From: CAWGAJ01 sp963820545
GTDB taxonomy: Bacteria; Planctomycetota; Planctomycetia; Pirellulales; Thermoguttaceae
Length of the DNA: 64,000 nucleotides
Reading direction: 5' to 3'
NCBI GenBank assembly: GCA_963820545.1
Contig: CAWGAJ010000002.1
Coordinates: 1,364,001 to 1,428,000 of the forward strand
Below, piece by piece: positions 53,901 through 63,103 of this stretch; the stretch's first letter is position 1; each line of letters opens with the position of its first letter. The position numbers and the translations under genes were made by a program. The notes under the pieces were generated by a model that saw only the letters and a list, made by a program, of their open reading frames with translations, ran no database searches and was not told the DNA's origin.

Positions 53901-54561
53901 TCTGGGCAACGTCAACCTCGAAGCCCTGGAAGAACTCGAACAATTGGAAGCCCGGTATAAAACTCTTTCCGATCAATACCGCGATCTCTTTGACGCCAAG
54001 GCCGCCCTGGAGCGGATCATCGACAAGATCAACACCGACAGTCGGCGATTGTTTACCGAAACGCTGGACACCATCCGCGGGCATTTTCAACAATTGTTCC
54101 GCGATCTGTTCGGCGGCGGTCAGGCCGACATCGTTTTAGAAGAGGGCCTGGATATTCTCGACAGCGGCATCGAGATCGTCGCCCGGCCGCCCGGCAAGGA
54201 ACCGCGCAGCATCTCGCTCTTAAGCGGCGGCGAAAAAACGCTCACCTGCGTGGCCATGCTGCTGGCCATTTTCCGCAGCCGGCCCAGCCCGTTTTGCGTG
54301 CTCGACGAAGTCGACGCCGCGCTGGACGAGGCCAACATCGACCGCTTTATCAAGGTGCTCAAAGATTTCCTGGCCTGGACGCAATTCATCATCGTCACGC
54401 ACTCGAAAAAAACCATGACCTGCGCGAACACCATCTACGGCGTGACCATGCAGGAATCGGGCGTCTCGAAACAAGTCTCCGTGCGTTTCGAGGACGTCAG
54501 CGACGACGGCCAAATCCTCCCCGAACGCCTGTCCGCCGAACAGGAAACCCAAGCCGCTTAG
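50946..54561 (+). CDS. smc: chromosome segregation protein SMC, five frameshifts
   Basis: About 1200 residues after repair. N-terminal ATPase head: GPNGSGKSNVVDAIKWVLGEQS. Long coiled coils flank a hinge (about 52430-52980; HVFGLVADLLSASVEAAPLIEIALD to LVVGPRHGSTGLI). The C-terminal head has SLLSGGEKTLTCVAMLLAI and VLDEVDAALDEANIDRF. Frame breaks lie near 51410, 52362, 53185, 53555 and 53650. Those at 51410 and 53185 are cured by one base; the others are cured by a missing GC/CG dinucleotide or an extra base. All motifs are otherwise perfect, so the gene is surely functional in the organism. It condenses DNA with ScpA/ScpB, not found here. Confidence 0.93.
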
Positions 54562-54650
54562 ATTTCCCTATGGGGACTGTACCAATCCGCATAGGCGGAT
54601 GAGAGCGCCGAATTCTTACCGAGATTTTACACAGTAATCGGCATTCCCTA

Positions 54651-54679
54651 TTGACAGGTGGATACTTATACTATATAGT
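54651..54679 (+). promoter_or_regulatory. sigma70-type promoter
   Basis: TTGACA (54651-54656), 17-base spacer, TATAGT (54674-54679), 66 bases before ATG 54745. The -10 region lies in the palindromic tatactatatagtg. Confidence 0.7.
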
Positions 54680-54744
54680 GGGGGTATGGATTCGAACCTT
54701 CCTTCGAGAAACCGTTTCTAAACAATGAATTGGAGGATATCTCT

Positions 54745-55110
54745 ATGCAAGAACGCGACGAGAAAAACAGGCAAGTCATCAAGGGGGCTTTTTGGCGGGC
54801 AATGTTCAGAGAAGGAAAGTGGGACATGATCGCCCGGGTCGATATTCCCAAACACACCCCACTGACAGACGCTGGTTGCAGGGCATTGCGTGAAAAGTGT
54901 AAACAGGAATGTGGCGGTTTAGTCCAACAGAAGTTATTATTTGCAGGTGCTTCGGCTCATCATCTTGTATCATGCAAGTTGAAACTGAGAAACATTGCAT
55001 GCGGGAAAGAAGATTTAGGTGAAGCGGCCAAACCGCTCATTGAGAAACGCAAGCGAATGAGTACCCTCCTAAATTCCCTCCTTGCTCCGCCAACAATCGC
55101 GATTACTTGA
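54745..55110 (+). CDS. hypothetical protein
   Basis: 121 residues, soluble and basic, with a strong GGAGG and promoter upstream. Sequence such as NRQVIKGAFWRAMFREGKWDMIARVDIPKH and CRALREKCKQECGGLVQQKLLF holds four Cys in the middle (C..C...C..C-like spacing CRALREKCKQECGG), which could bind metal, but spacing is not a known zinc finger. No homologue recognised. Ends with LLAPPTIAIT. The 235 bases after it hold only the leader of the next gene. Confidence 0.6.
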   Translation: MQERDEKNRQVIKGAFWRAMFREGKWDMIARVDIPKHTPLTDAGCRALREKCKQECGGLVQQKLLFAGASAHHLVSCKLKLRNIACGKEDLGEAAKPLIEKRKRMSTLLNSLLAPPTIAIT

Positions 55111-55345
55111 TTAGGGAAAAAAGAAGTATCGCAGTTCAAGTTATGCCTGGATAATGTTGGGTGGTGCTATAAGGCGATGTTCTTTCAACCATTTCCTTCT
55201 GCCACCTTTTCATTTCAGACTCCAACTTTGCAGCTAATCCATTGACTCCAGAATCCCCACTTCTTGCAGGGAAAGAACTAGGACCGTAAAATGAATCTCC
55301 TTGTATTTCCACAAATATCACAGGCAATTGGCAGGAGGTTTTATC

Positions 55346-56869
55346 ATGTATCGGATTCATCCGCATAAAATTGTTTTTGCAATATCTATAATATTTTTTG
55401 TTCTCGCGGCCGGCAACATAATGGCGGCGGAGGAAAACGTGCCGGCGTTGCGTTACGGTTTTGTGGTCGGGAAGCAATATGCCTACGAGGTGAAAATTCA
55501 AGCGGAAATGGAAAACTTCGATGAGATTCGCGAAGGCGTTTTAACTTATACCGTCGCTTCGGCTAAAGATACGGAATTCGTACTTAAACCGTCGGGAAAT
55601 CTGCCTGCTAAAATTAAACCGCATCCGAACGAAATCGGCGGCATCGTCAGAGGATTTCCTTTTCCCACGGCTATTATGGGGTTGGGCCGTCCGGAAGGGA
55701 TTACCTTTAATCGCCAGGGTGAAAAGATCGTTTCCCGGGAATTGACCCCGCTTCCTTATTTATTGGGCGATCTGGAATTGCTGGCGATCGAGGAATTTCC
55801 CGTTGAGGGGAAGTCGAGTTGGGAAAAAAGGCAGGGGCTTGAGGTGGTGGAACGTGAGTTCGGCGGTCCTTTTCCCATATTTATGTTTGCCGGAAATCGC
55901 CTGGCCGAGGGCAAGCGTGCCTCTGCCAAGGAACAAATCAATTATGCAGTTTTGAAAAAGGAAAATGACACGCTGGAAATCTCGAAAAAGTATTCGCTGC
56001 TGACCATCCCGGAAGCGGATAAACCCAGCCGTTTCGAGATGACCGGGGAGGGACAATTCACCTTTGACTTGAGCGAAGGAGTAATTCGGTCGCTTTCCCT
56101 GAAATATGAATGTCGCGTGAACAATAAGAACACGACGTGGAAGGTGCCCATTACCTTGACGTACCATTTGCTTTCTCCCGAGGAATTGGCTGAGTGGCAA
56201 AAAAAGGAGGAAGCCCGGGAAGCGGCGGCCAAGGCCGCGGAGCCAAAGCCCTTCGAACCCGGCGAGCGGGCGAGTCTGCTGAAGGATCTTCAGCGTTCCT
56301 CGGACGCCAATCGCCTGCGAGAAGCGGCCGATCGCCTGGCCCGGACGCCGGCGGATGATCAGCCCGAGGATATATCCAAAGCGTTGGCCCTCTTGCTCCG
56401 TAATTCGGAACAGTGGGTACAACAATCAGCGGCCAAGGCGCTGGTGGTTTGGGCAACTCCCGAGGCCGAAAATGCGCTTATCGAGGCCAGCCAGTCGGAA
56501 AACGTTTTTCTGCGCAATCCATCCATCGAAGCCTTGGCAAAACTAAAATCGGCAAAAGCGGCCGAGGCCGTGGCAGCGCAAATGTATCAGCAAAACAGTC
56601 GGCAGGAAGCATCAAAAGCCCTTAAAGCCATGGGGCCTGTTGCCGAGGATGCGACCATCGCCTGTTTGGCCGATCGCGACATGTGGGTGCGCGGCGAAGC
56701 CTGCTCGATTCTGGCCGAAATCGGTGGTAAAAAGAGTTTGGCGGCTCTGCGCGATTTCACCCAAAAACATTCCACTGGTTGGGATGCCATGCAGGCCAAA
56801 AAAGCCCTCTCCGCTCTCCAGCGACGCTTGGAATCCCAAGGGGAAGGCGACAGCCAATCCGAGGAATAG
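55346..56869 (+). CDS. secreted protein with HEAT-type repeats
   Basis: 507 residues from ATG 55346 (GGAGG at 55333). The signal peptide ends at AGNIMAAEE. Residues about 30-270 form a beta-rich domain of unknown family (ALRYGFVVGKQYAYEVKIQAEME). The C-terminal 200 residues are HEAT-like helices (LLLRNSEQWVQQSAAKALVVWATPEAENALIEAS, DATIACLADRDMWVRGEACSILAEIGGKKSLAALRD). Such proteins act as scaffolds. No partner is visible, and its neighbour lpd is convergent. Confidence 0.72.
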   Translation: MYRIHPHKIVFAISIIFFVLAAGNIMAAEENVPALRYGFVVGKQYAYEVKIQAEMENFDEIREGVLTYTVASAKDTEFVLKPSGNLPAKIKPHPNEIGGIVRGFPFPTAIMGLGRPEGITFNRQGEKIVSRELTPLPYLLGDLELLAIEEFPVEGKSSWEKRQGLEVVEREFGGPFPIFMFAGNRLAEGKRASAKEQINYAVLKKENDTLEISKKYSLLTIPEADKPSRFEMTGEGQFTFDLSEGVIRSLSLKYECRVNNKNTTWKVPITLTYHLLSPEELAEWQKKEEAREAAAKAAEPKPFEPGERASLLKDLQRSSDANRLREAADRLARTPADDQPEDISKALALLLRNSEQWVQQSAAKALVVWATPEAENALIEASQSENVFLRNPSIEALAKLKSAKAAEAVAAQMYQQNSRQEASKALKAMGPVAEDATIACLADRDMWVRGEACSILAEIGGKKSLAALRDFTQKHSTGWDAMQAKKALSALQRRLESQGEGDSQSEE

Positions 56870-56891
56870 ACTGGAGCATTGGCAGCGGTTC

Positions 56892-58308
56892 TTATTTTCG
56901 CTTCGGCTTATAAAGATCGGTCGCGGTGCCGTAATACACTTCGGCGGCTGCACCGAGGGTTTCGGAAAAGGTGGGATGGGGATGTATGGATTCGACAAGA
57001 TCTCGGGCCGAGGCGCCTAGTTCGATAGCCAATACCGCTTCGCCGATCAAGTCGCCCGCGCCGCAGCCCACGATGCCGCAGCCCAGCACGCGTTGGGTTT
57101 GAGGATCGAGGATCCACTTAGTCAATCCTTCAGTCCGGCCCACGGCTTGGCGCGCCCGCTGGCCGCCCAAGGAAACATGGCCACGGCAATGTCCCGGCCT
57201 TGCTGTTTGGCCTGGGTTTCGTTCAGTCCGGCCCAAGCGATTTCCGGATCGGTAAAGACCACGGCCGGTATCGCTCGAGGTTGAAACACGGCCGGTTCGC
57301 CGACGAGCGATTCCACGGCCGCTTTACCTTCGTGGGCGGCCTTATGGGCCAGCATCGGTTCGCCGGCCACGTCGCCGATGGCAAGAATGTTCGGATCGTC
57401 CGTGCGGCGGCGCTCATCGACCACGATAAAGCCCTGCGGCGTAACATTGACCTTGGTCTTTTCCAGTCCCAATCCCGCGCTATTGGGCCGCGCCCCACGG
57501 AAATCAGCACCCGGCTGAAGGATTGGGTCTTTTGCTCGACGTTTCCTTCAAAAGCGACTTCGATCTGGTTTTGGAGGTCTTTTAGTCCGGCCACCTTGGA
57601 GTTCAGATAAATGGCCTCGAACTGGATTTCAAGTTTTTTATGGAGGGGTTTTACCAGGTCACGATCAGCGCCGGGCAGCAGGCCGTCGGTAAGTTCGACC
57701 ACGGTTACCTTGCTTCCCAACGCGGCATAGACCGTGCCCATTTCCAGGCCGATATATCCGCCGCCGACGACCAAGAGCGACTCGGGCACGTCGGGCAGGT
57801 CCAGCGCGGCGGTAGAGTCCATTATGCGAGGCGTGGGCAGGTTTAAGGCGGGAATGATGGCCGGGCTCGATCCAGTAGCAATAATGCAGTGGTTGAACTG
57901 GAGCAGGTCCTCGGGCGGAGATTTTCCATTGACGCCCAGAAGTTTCAGCGTGCGCGAATCCTGAAAACAGGCCTTTGCCTGGATGATTTGAACCTTGCGT
58001 TTGGCGCTGAGTTGTTTCAGCCCGTTGGACAAGTTGGCAAGGGTCTTGTCTTTGCGGTCGCGCATCAATTGGATATCGATTTTCGGCGGCGCAAAGCCGA
58101 CGCCCCAGTCGGCAAGGTGCCGGGCCTCGGCCATTGATTTGGCCACGTGCAAAAGGGCTTTCGAAGGGATACAGCCCCGCAGCAGGCACACGCCGCCGAG
58201 TTTTGGCTCTTGTTCGATCAGGGCGACCTCGATTCCCAAGTCGGCGGCCAGGAACGCGGCCGCGTACCCGCCCGGGCCTCCGCCGATGACGGCAAGTTGG
58301 ATATTCAT
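56892..58308 (-). CDS. lpdA: dihydrolipoyl dehydrogenase, two frameshifts
   Basis: About 472 residues after repair. FAD motif GGGPGGYAA at 9-17, redox-active Cys41 and Cys46 in GGVCLLRGCIPSK, NAD motif VVGGGYIGLEMG, and the C-terminal HPHPTFSETLGAAAEVYYG with the catalytic His-Glu pair. The frame breaks near 57485, where GGCCCAATAGC needs one more C to read RRPNSAGLGLE, and near 57140, where GCCAAGCCGTG should read as AVGRTEGLTKW. It is the E3 component shared by pyruvate, 2-oxoglutarate and branched-chain dehydrogenases. No E1 or E2 genes are adjacent. Confidence 0.93.
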
Positions 58309-58503
58309 GGTTTACCTCATTAGACACATTATTTTCCAAGCGCGGCAGAGATTATCAAGGGCCGCCAAGAATTATTTACTGTCGTAGTATTATATCAATT
58401 TGATGTTGAAATGGAGGAATAGCGCGCAGTAGAGGGCTTGCGCTGCGAGAAAGGACATTTGATTCGGCAAGAGAGATGGGCTATTTCAAACCAACGTAGG
58501 TCC

Positions 58504-58578
58504 AGGGTTCAATATATTGATCATCGTTTCACCGTGATTCCGCATATATAAAACGATGTATATTGTACCCTGAACCCT
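58504..58578. repeat. long imperfect inverted repeat
   Basis: Arms agggttcaatatattgatca-tcgttt and aaacgatgtatattgtaccctgaaccct, interrupted by small bulges. The agggttca end matches ggttcag units at 17533. In the gap 58309-58677 nothing else is visible. Confidence 0.5.
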
Positions 58579-58677
58579 TGTTGTTGGTTACGGCCGAAGG
58601 CCGTTCTAGGAAGGTTTTCTTGGTTATTTCTGAATTGCTCACCGTGTTAATGCAGTGATGATTTCGCAATATTCAAT

Positions 58678-58775
58678 AAACCGAGGGGGCCGAGAGGCTG
58701 GTTTGCGAGAGACAGGCGCGGGGATGACACCCTGGCTCGCCGTAGGACTATGCCCCACGGCAGGCCCCTCGGTTT
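58678..58775. ncRNA. candidate structured RNA with a closing stem and inner hairpins
   Basis: The ends pair over about 13 bases (aaaccgagggg...cccctcggttt, one bulge), enclosing hairpins gccgtagg...cctacggc-like and ggcgcgggg...cctggctcgcc-like. On the plus strand a T-rich ttttat follows, and on the minus strand TTTATT. It could be a multi-branched small RNA or just an elaborate bidirectional terminator for the gene at 58783. Confidence 0.35.
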
Positions 58776-58782
58776 TATATGC

Positions 58783-59106
58783 TTAAAATCCAACTCCAAC
58801 GGAAAATCCCGGGGTGCTGTAGATAAAACCCATTTGTGGATAATAGTAACGCGGACCGTAAACCGGCGGATAACACGGATAGGGTCTCACGACGCGGGGA
58901 TAGCCCCAGACGGGCGGGTAATAATATCGAGGTCCATCCCATGCCCCGTGATGTCCGCCATGGTAGACGCCCGAGTAACCACCATAGTAAGAATGACTCA
59001 CTTGTACTATGTTGGCGGCATGTGATAGACCGCTGCCGGATAATCCCGGCCAGACGAAAAGATAAAACAGGCTTAATACTGCGAGGAAAAATGTAATTCG
59101 TTTCAT
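58783..59106 (-). CDS. small secreted Tyr/Pro/Gly/His-rich protein
   Basis: 107 residues. Signal peptide ends near LSHAANIV. The mature part is almost only Tyr, Pro, Gly, His and Val (SHSYYGGYSGVYHGGHHGAWDGPRYYYPPVWGYP), with one Cys. Such low-complexity proteins are common in planctomycete envelopes; a structural or metal-binding role is possible because of the His clusters. Strong start at 59106 (GGAATCC-like ribosome site is poor). Function unknown. Confidence 0.7.
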   Translation of the reverse strand: MKRITFFLAVLSLFYLFVWPGLSGSGLSHAANIVQVSHSYYGGYSGVYHGGHHGAWDGPRYYYPPVWGYPRVVRPYPCYPPVYGPRYYYPQMGFIYSTPGFSVGVGF

Positions 59107-59279
59107 GGCGGAATCCTTTCGGAACAGGGATGGGGTGATTTCTAATATCTTATGGCCGCACTCTTCATGCCAATTGTCGAGAAAAGATCGTAACTATAGA
59201 TATAATAAAGACTTGCAACTATCAATTGGAAAATGAGTTAGGAAATAATGTAGTCGCTTTGATTACGATATTTATCTTT

Positions 59280-60208
59280 ATGAATACACTCATGGCAAAT
59301 AGATTTTTTTTGATTGCAGCTAGTTTGTTGACGTTTGTCGCGAGCTTTTCAATGCGCGAACGCTTGCGGCAACCTCCGACCAGGGGCCTTTCCCAGCAGA
59401 TGAGTCCTCGGCGGATCGTCTCTATGGCCCCGAGCCTTACGGAAACCATTTATGCCTTGGGATTGGGCGACCGGCTGGTAGGGGCGACGCGTTATTGTTT
59501 GTATCCGCCCGAAGCGCGGGCAATTCCCAAGGTAGGCGGTTTTTTGGACCCGAATTTCGAAGCCATCATAGCACTAAAGCCCGACTTGGTAATTCTCTTG
59601 ACCGAACATGAGCGTACGCTGCCGGGTTTTCAGAAGTTGGGTCTGGAAACCCACGTGGTTTGCCATAAAAACATGGCGGGCATCATCGATTCGCTCCGCT
59701 CTATTGCCGCGTCTGCGGCGTGGACGACCGAGGCCGGAACCTGGCTGATAATATCCAATCGCGCCTGGATCGAATCCGTGAAAAAACCGTCCGGACCAAA
59801 CGGCCCAAAGTGATGATCGCCATCGACCGCCTCCCAGGCTCCGGCGGACTGGTGGACGTTTACATTGCGGGCTGCGACGGTTTTTTTGACAAAATAATCG
59901 AACTGGCCGGAGGCGAAAATGTGTATCGCCTGGGAAGCGCAAGCTTTCCCATCGTTTCGGCCGAGGGCATCATGTGCATGAATCCCGACGTGATTATCGA
60001 CCTGGTAACGGGTTTGAGTCAGGAACATATTCCCGCGGACCGCCTGCTGGCGGACTGGCAATCGCTGGCTGACGTAGCGGCGGTAAAAGCACATCGAGTG
60101 TATGCCTTCGATCGAGACTACGCCACTGTGCCCGGCCCGCGTTTTATTCGCATCGTGGAAGATTTGGCCCGCTTGCTCCATCCGGAAATCGACTGGAACG
60201 ACGAATGA
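59280..60208 (+). CDS. ABC transporter substrate-binding protein (BtuF-like), one frameshift
   Basis: About 309 residues after repair. A hydrophobic N-terminus (MANRFFLIAASLLTFVASF) is followed by the periplasmic-binding class III fold: RIVSMAPSLTETIYALGLGDRLVGATRYCLYPPEARAIPKVGGFLDPNFEAIIALKPDLVI and GGENVYRLGSASFPIVSAEGI. The frame breaks near 59715 in SIAA; one base restores VCGVDDRGRNLADNI. It is coupled by ATGA overlap to the ATPase. The tripeptide YPPEA next to GGFLDPN is typical of cobalamin or haem/siderophore binders. The start is uncertain (ATG 59226, 59280 or 59292), with no clear ribosome site. Confidence 0.8.
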
Positions 60209-61025
60209 ATTGTCCCGGCACAGATGTGGCGCTGGAAGCGAAAAATTTCTCTTTTTCCTTGGGAGGAAAGGAAATTTTAAGCAAGGTGTCGTTTTCCATT
60301 CGGCGGGGCGAGTATGTGGCGATTGTGGGGCCCAACGGCGCGGGCAAAACCACATTGCTGAAGTGTTTTGACCGACTACTGGCCGGGGGCACGGGCAAGT
60401 TGGAAATTTGCGGTCTGCCGCGTAATCGCTTTAGCCAAAAAGAACTTGCCCGACTCGTGGCCTATGTGCCCCAGGCCGACAGCCGCATGATCCCCTTTAG
60501 CGTGGCACAATTCCTACTGATGTGCCGCTATCCGTATCTGAAGGCGTTTTCGGCGCAAGCCGGAGCGATCACCAGGCGGTCGGCGAGGCCATGCTGAGAA
60601 CGGGCACCACCCAGTTTGCCCAGCGGGCAATTTCCACCCTCAGTGGCGGCGAACGGCAAAAAGTCTACATTGCCGCCGCCTTGGCCCAAGGCGCGCATAT
60701 CTGGTTGCTCGATGAGCCGACCACGTTCCTCGATTACCACCGGCAAGGAGAAATACTCGCCCTGCTGGCAACGGCCAATAAGCAATACGGCGTCACCATT
60801 CTGGCCGTCACGCACGACTTGAATCAGGCGGCCCTGGAAACCGGTCGCGTACTGGCCTTGAAAGAGGGAACAGTGGTATTCAATGGCGCACCCGCCGAGA
60901 TCATGAAAGCGGAGGTGCTGGAACGAATATACGATACGTGGTTGATGCTGGTCGAACATCCCGAGAAAAAAATTCCCATGATTGTTCCGCATAATCCAAC
61001 TGCCGAGAAAGAGGAACCTCGATGA
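60205..61025 (+). CDS. ABC transporter ATP-binding protein (FecE/BtuD-like), one frameshift
   Basis: About 274 residues after repair. Walker A GPNGAGKTT, Q-loop YVPQADSRM, signature STLSGGERQKVYIAAALAQ, Walker B IWLLDEPTTFLDYHRQ and H-loop VTHDLNQ, the form seen in iron-siderophore and cobalamin importers. The frame breaks near 60560 after KAFSA; one base joins it to SRSDHQAVGEAML. It overlaps the substrate-binding gene (ATGA) and the permease gene (ATGA), so the three are one operon. No riboswitch is seen upstream. Confidence 0.9.
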
Positions 61026-62023
61026 ATCGGATTTTGATACTTGCGGGCTTGCTGGTGATGGCCGTTCTGGCAGTGGTGTTGATGCCGTATTATGGCATGG
61101 AAACGATACCCTTTAGCGCGTTGTGGGGCGCGGTCGACGATCCCATGAAGCTCGACATCCTCTGGCGGCTGCGCATTCCCCGGGTGGGCATGGCTTTTTT
61201 GGCCGGCGCCGCCCTGGCCTCCAGCGGCATGAGTTTTCAGGCCATGTTTCGCAATCCGTTGGCCACGCCGTTTACGCTGGGCATTTCCAGCGGGGCTTCG
61301 CTGGGGGCGGCCTTGTGCATCCTGCTGGGTTGGAAATTCTCGCTGTTGGGAATTCCCGGCGTCGCGCTGGCGGCGTTTATCGGCGCGGCAATCACGATCT
61401 TCTTGGTTTACACTTTGACCACACACGCGCCTCAAGGCTCGACTACCGCCACCATGCTGCTGGCGGGCGTGGCGATAAGTTTCTTTTTTTCCAGTATCAT
61501 TCTCTTCCTGCAATACATCAGCGACTTTACGCAAAGTTTCCGCATGATCCGCTGGGTAATGGGGGGCATGGAAAACGTGGTCGATTTCGGCGAAGTGCTC
61601 ACCGTCTTGCCCTTTGTGATCAGCGGTTGCCTGATCATCGCCTCCTTGACGCACGAGTTGAACCTGATGCTAATGGGCGAGGATTTTGCCATCAGTCGCG
61701 GCGTGGCCCTCCCGCAAACCAAGCTGCTGCTGTTTTTCGCCGTGTCGCTGATGGTGGGCGCCGTGGTGGCGTTTTGCGGCCCAATCGGCTTCGTGGGACT
61801 GATGGCGCCGCATATCTGCCGGCTGCTGATCGGTCCCGACCACCGCTGGCTCTTTCCCGCCACCGGGCTTTTGGGCGGGACGTTTTTAGTGATCTGCGAT
61901 ACCGTGGGCCGGACGATCATGGCCCCCGCGGAACTGCCCGTGGGAGTAATCACCGCCTTGTTGGGCGGGCCGTTCTTCCTCTGGCTGCTGTTGAGCCGCA
62001 AATCTGGTTTTCAAGAGTTTTAA
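61022..62023 (+). CDS. FecCD/BtuC-family ABC permease
   Basis: 333 residues with about ten membrane helices. Signature: LRIPRVGMAFLAGAALASSGMSFQAMFRNPLATPFTLGISSGASLGAALC and FCGPIGFVGLMAPHICRLLIGPDHRWLFPATGLLGGTFLVICDTVGRTI, the family hallmarks, plus the terminal PAELPVGVITALLGGPFFLWLLL. It forms the membrane channel for cobalamin, haem or an iron-siderophore. Intact, with ATGA overlap to the ATPase upstream; the operon ends with the terminator at 62029. Confidence 0.95.
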   Translation: MNRILILAGLLVMAVLAVVLMPYYGMETIPFSALWGAVDDPMKLDILWRLRIPRVGMAFLAGAALASSGMSFQAMFRNPLATPFTLGISSGASLGAALCILLGWKFSLLGIPGVALAAFIGAAITIFLVYTLTTHAPQGSTTATMLLAGVAISFFFSSIILFLQYISDFTQSFRMIRWVMGGMENVVDFGEVLTVLPFVISGCLIIASLTHELNLMLMGEDFAISRGVALPQTKLLLFFAVSLMVGAVVAFCGPIGFVGLMAPHICRLLIGPDHRWLFPATGLLGGTFLVICDTVGRTIMAPAELPVGVITALLGGPFFLWLLLSRKSGFQEF

Positions 62024-62028
62024 TAAAA

Positions 62029-62074
62029 AAGGCTTATCAAAATCATTAAATGATTTTGACAAGCCTTATGTTTT
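62029..62074 (+). terminator. Rho-independent terminator of the uptake operon
   Basis: Stem aaggcttatcaaaatca / tgattttgacaagcctt (one mismatch), then TATGTTTT. Confidence 0.85.
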
Positions 62075-62079
62075 AAATC

Positions 62080-62115
62080 AAAAAGTCATTAGGGGAAAAC
62101 CCCTAGCGACTTTTT
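62080..62115 (-). terminator. Rho-independent terminator of the LamG PEP-CTERM gene
   Basis: On the minus strand aaaaagtcgctagggg / cccctaatgacttttt with a TTTT loop and a short T tail, directly after the stop at 62117. It lies back to back with the plus-strand terminator. Confidence 0.8.
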
Positions 62116-62116
62116 G

Positions 62117-62998
62117 TTATTTTTTACGAATCCGGGTGTATAACAGGCCGAATATGCCCGTCACCAATAGCACGATTGTGCTTGGCTCGGGAACCACCAA
62201 ATTGATGGCTGAATTGCTCGCATCAGATCCGAGGTTATAAACGCTTGCCACTTGGTCAGCCGATAGCGCGTCCGAGTAAATGCGGTAATCAAAGGTGGAA
62301 CCGGTCAGAACCGGATCAGGAAACGGGGAACCACCATTGAGGCCGATCTGAGGCAAAAGGGACAGATTAAATCCCGGATCAGAAACCGGCCCTCCGCCGA
62401 TGCCGAAAGCTGAAAGAGCGCCATCGACATAGTAGCGAAACGCTGCGCCGTCGTAGGTCAACACCGTCTGGTGGACGCCGGGAGTATCCAAATAGATACC
62501 CTCCATCGCCAGATCCCAACCCACTGCGGGACGAGAGATCCCACCTGCACCAACTACGGCAATGCCAGATGGCCACGGACTGTAACCGCGAACCGGGGCG
62601 CCGAGCAGGTAGCTGGCACCCTGGCTACCCGGGTCAGAGCCATCACTGAAGGCGTAAAGGGTATCCCATTTCGGCCACCCCGTAGTGCAGGTGAACCAGT
62701 CTTCAATCGTAAATGAGCCCGTGATGCCTGAAACAGCACTGGGATCCAAGGTCATTCTTGCATTATTCAAGCCCCATTGGCCATTCACTCCACCATTGTT
62801 GCCATTGGTAACCAATGCGCCGCCGGCAAGGCCGGCGGTTCCAACCAGGGTGCCGTTGGCAGTGCCAACCGTGTCGTTGGTGGTATTGAAATCATATCGA
62901 TGCAGTAGCGATGCCGCGTTTGCGGAAGAAACCAGCGCGACCGACACGATGGCGATTAATGCTACTACCCAAAAAATCACTATCTTTCTTAGTTGCAT
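62117..62998 (-). CDS. PEP-CTERM protein with LamG/concanavalin-like domain
   Basis: 293 residues. A signal peptide ends at SSANAASL. The opening HRYDFNTTNDTVGTANGTLVGTAGLAGGALVTNGNNG and later GSFTIEDWFTC, HQTVLTYDGAAFRYYVDG and FDYRIYSDALSADQVASVY are the LamG/concanavalin-type jelly-roll pattern. The C-terminus VPEPSTIVLLVTGIFGLLYTRIRKK is the exosortase signal. Probably a cell-surface or matrix carbohydrate-binding protein. It is tandem with another such gene upstream. Confidence 0.88.
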   Translation of the reverse strand: MQLRKIVIFWVVALIAIVSVALVSSANAASLLHRYDFNTTNDTVGTANGTLVGTAGLAGGALVTNGNNGGVNGQWGLNNARMTLDPSAVSGITGSFTIEDWFTCTTGWPKWDTLYAFSDGSDPGSQGASYLLGAPVRGYSPWPSGIAVVGAGGISRPAVGWDLAMEGIYLDTPGVHQTVLTYDGAAFRYYVDGALSAFGIGGGPVSDPGFNLSLLPQIGLNGGSPFPDPVLTGSTFDYRIYSDALSADQVASVYNLGSDASNSAINLVVPEPSTIVLLVTGIFGLLYTRIRKK

Positions 62999-63103
62999 AA
63001 GTTAACTCCTCGTTTTTTAATTTCTATTTCGGCCAAGCTTCATAAGCCCTGCGGCTTAATCCGCCTATAATCTCAGGATTTTAATAAAACCCGAGATATT
63101 TTT

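Noticed and set aside
59107..59279. Cobalamin riboswitch before the BtuF-like gene
   Set aside because: The B12-box and the expected stem pattern are not seen in this short leader.
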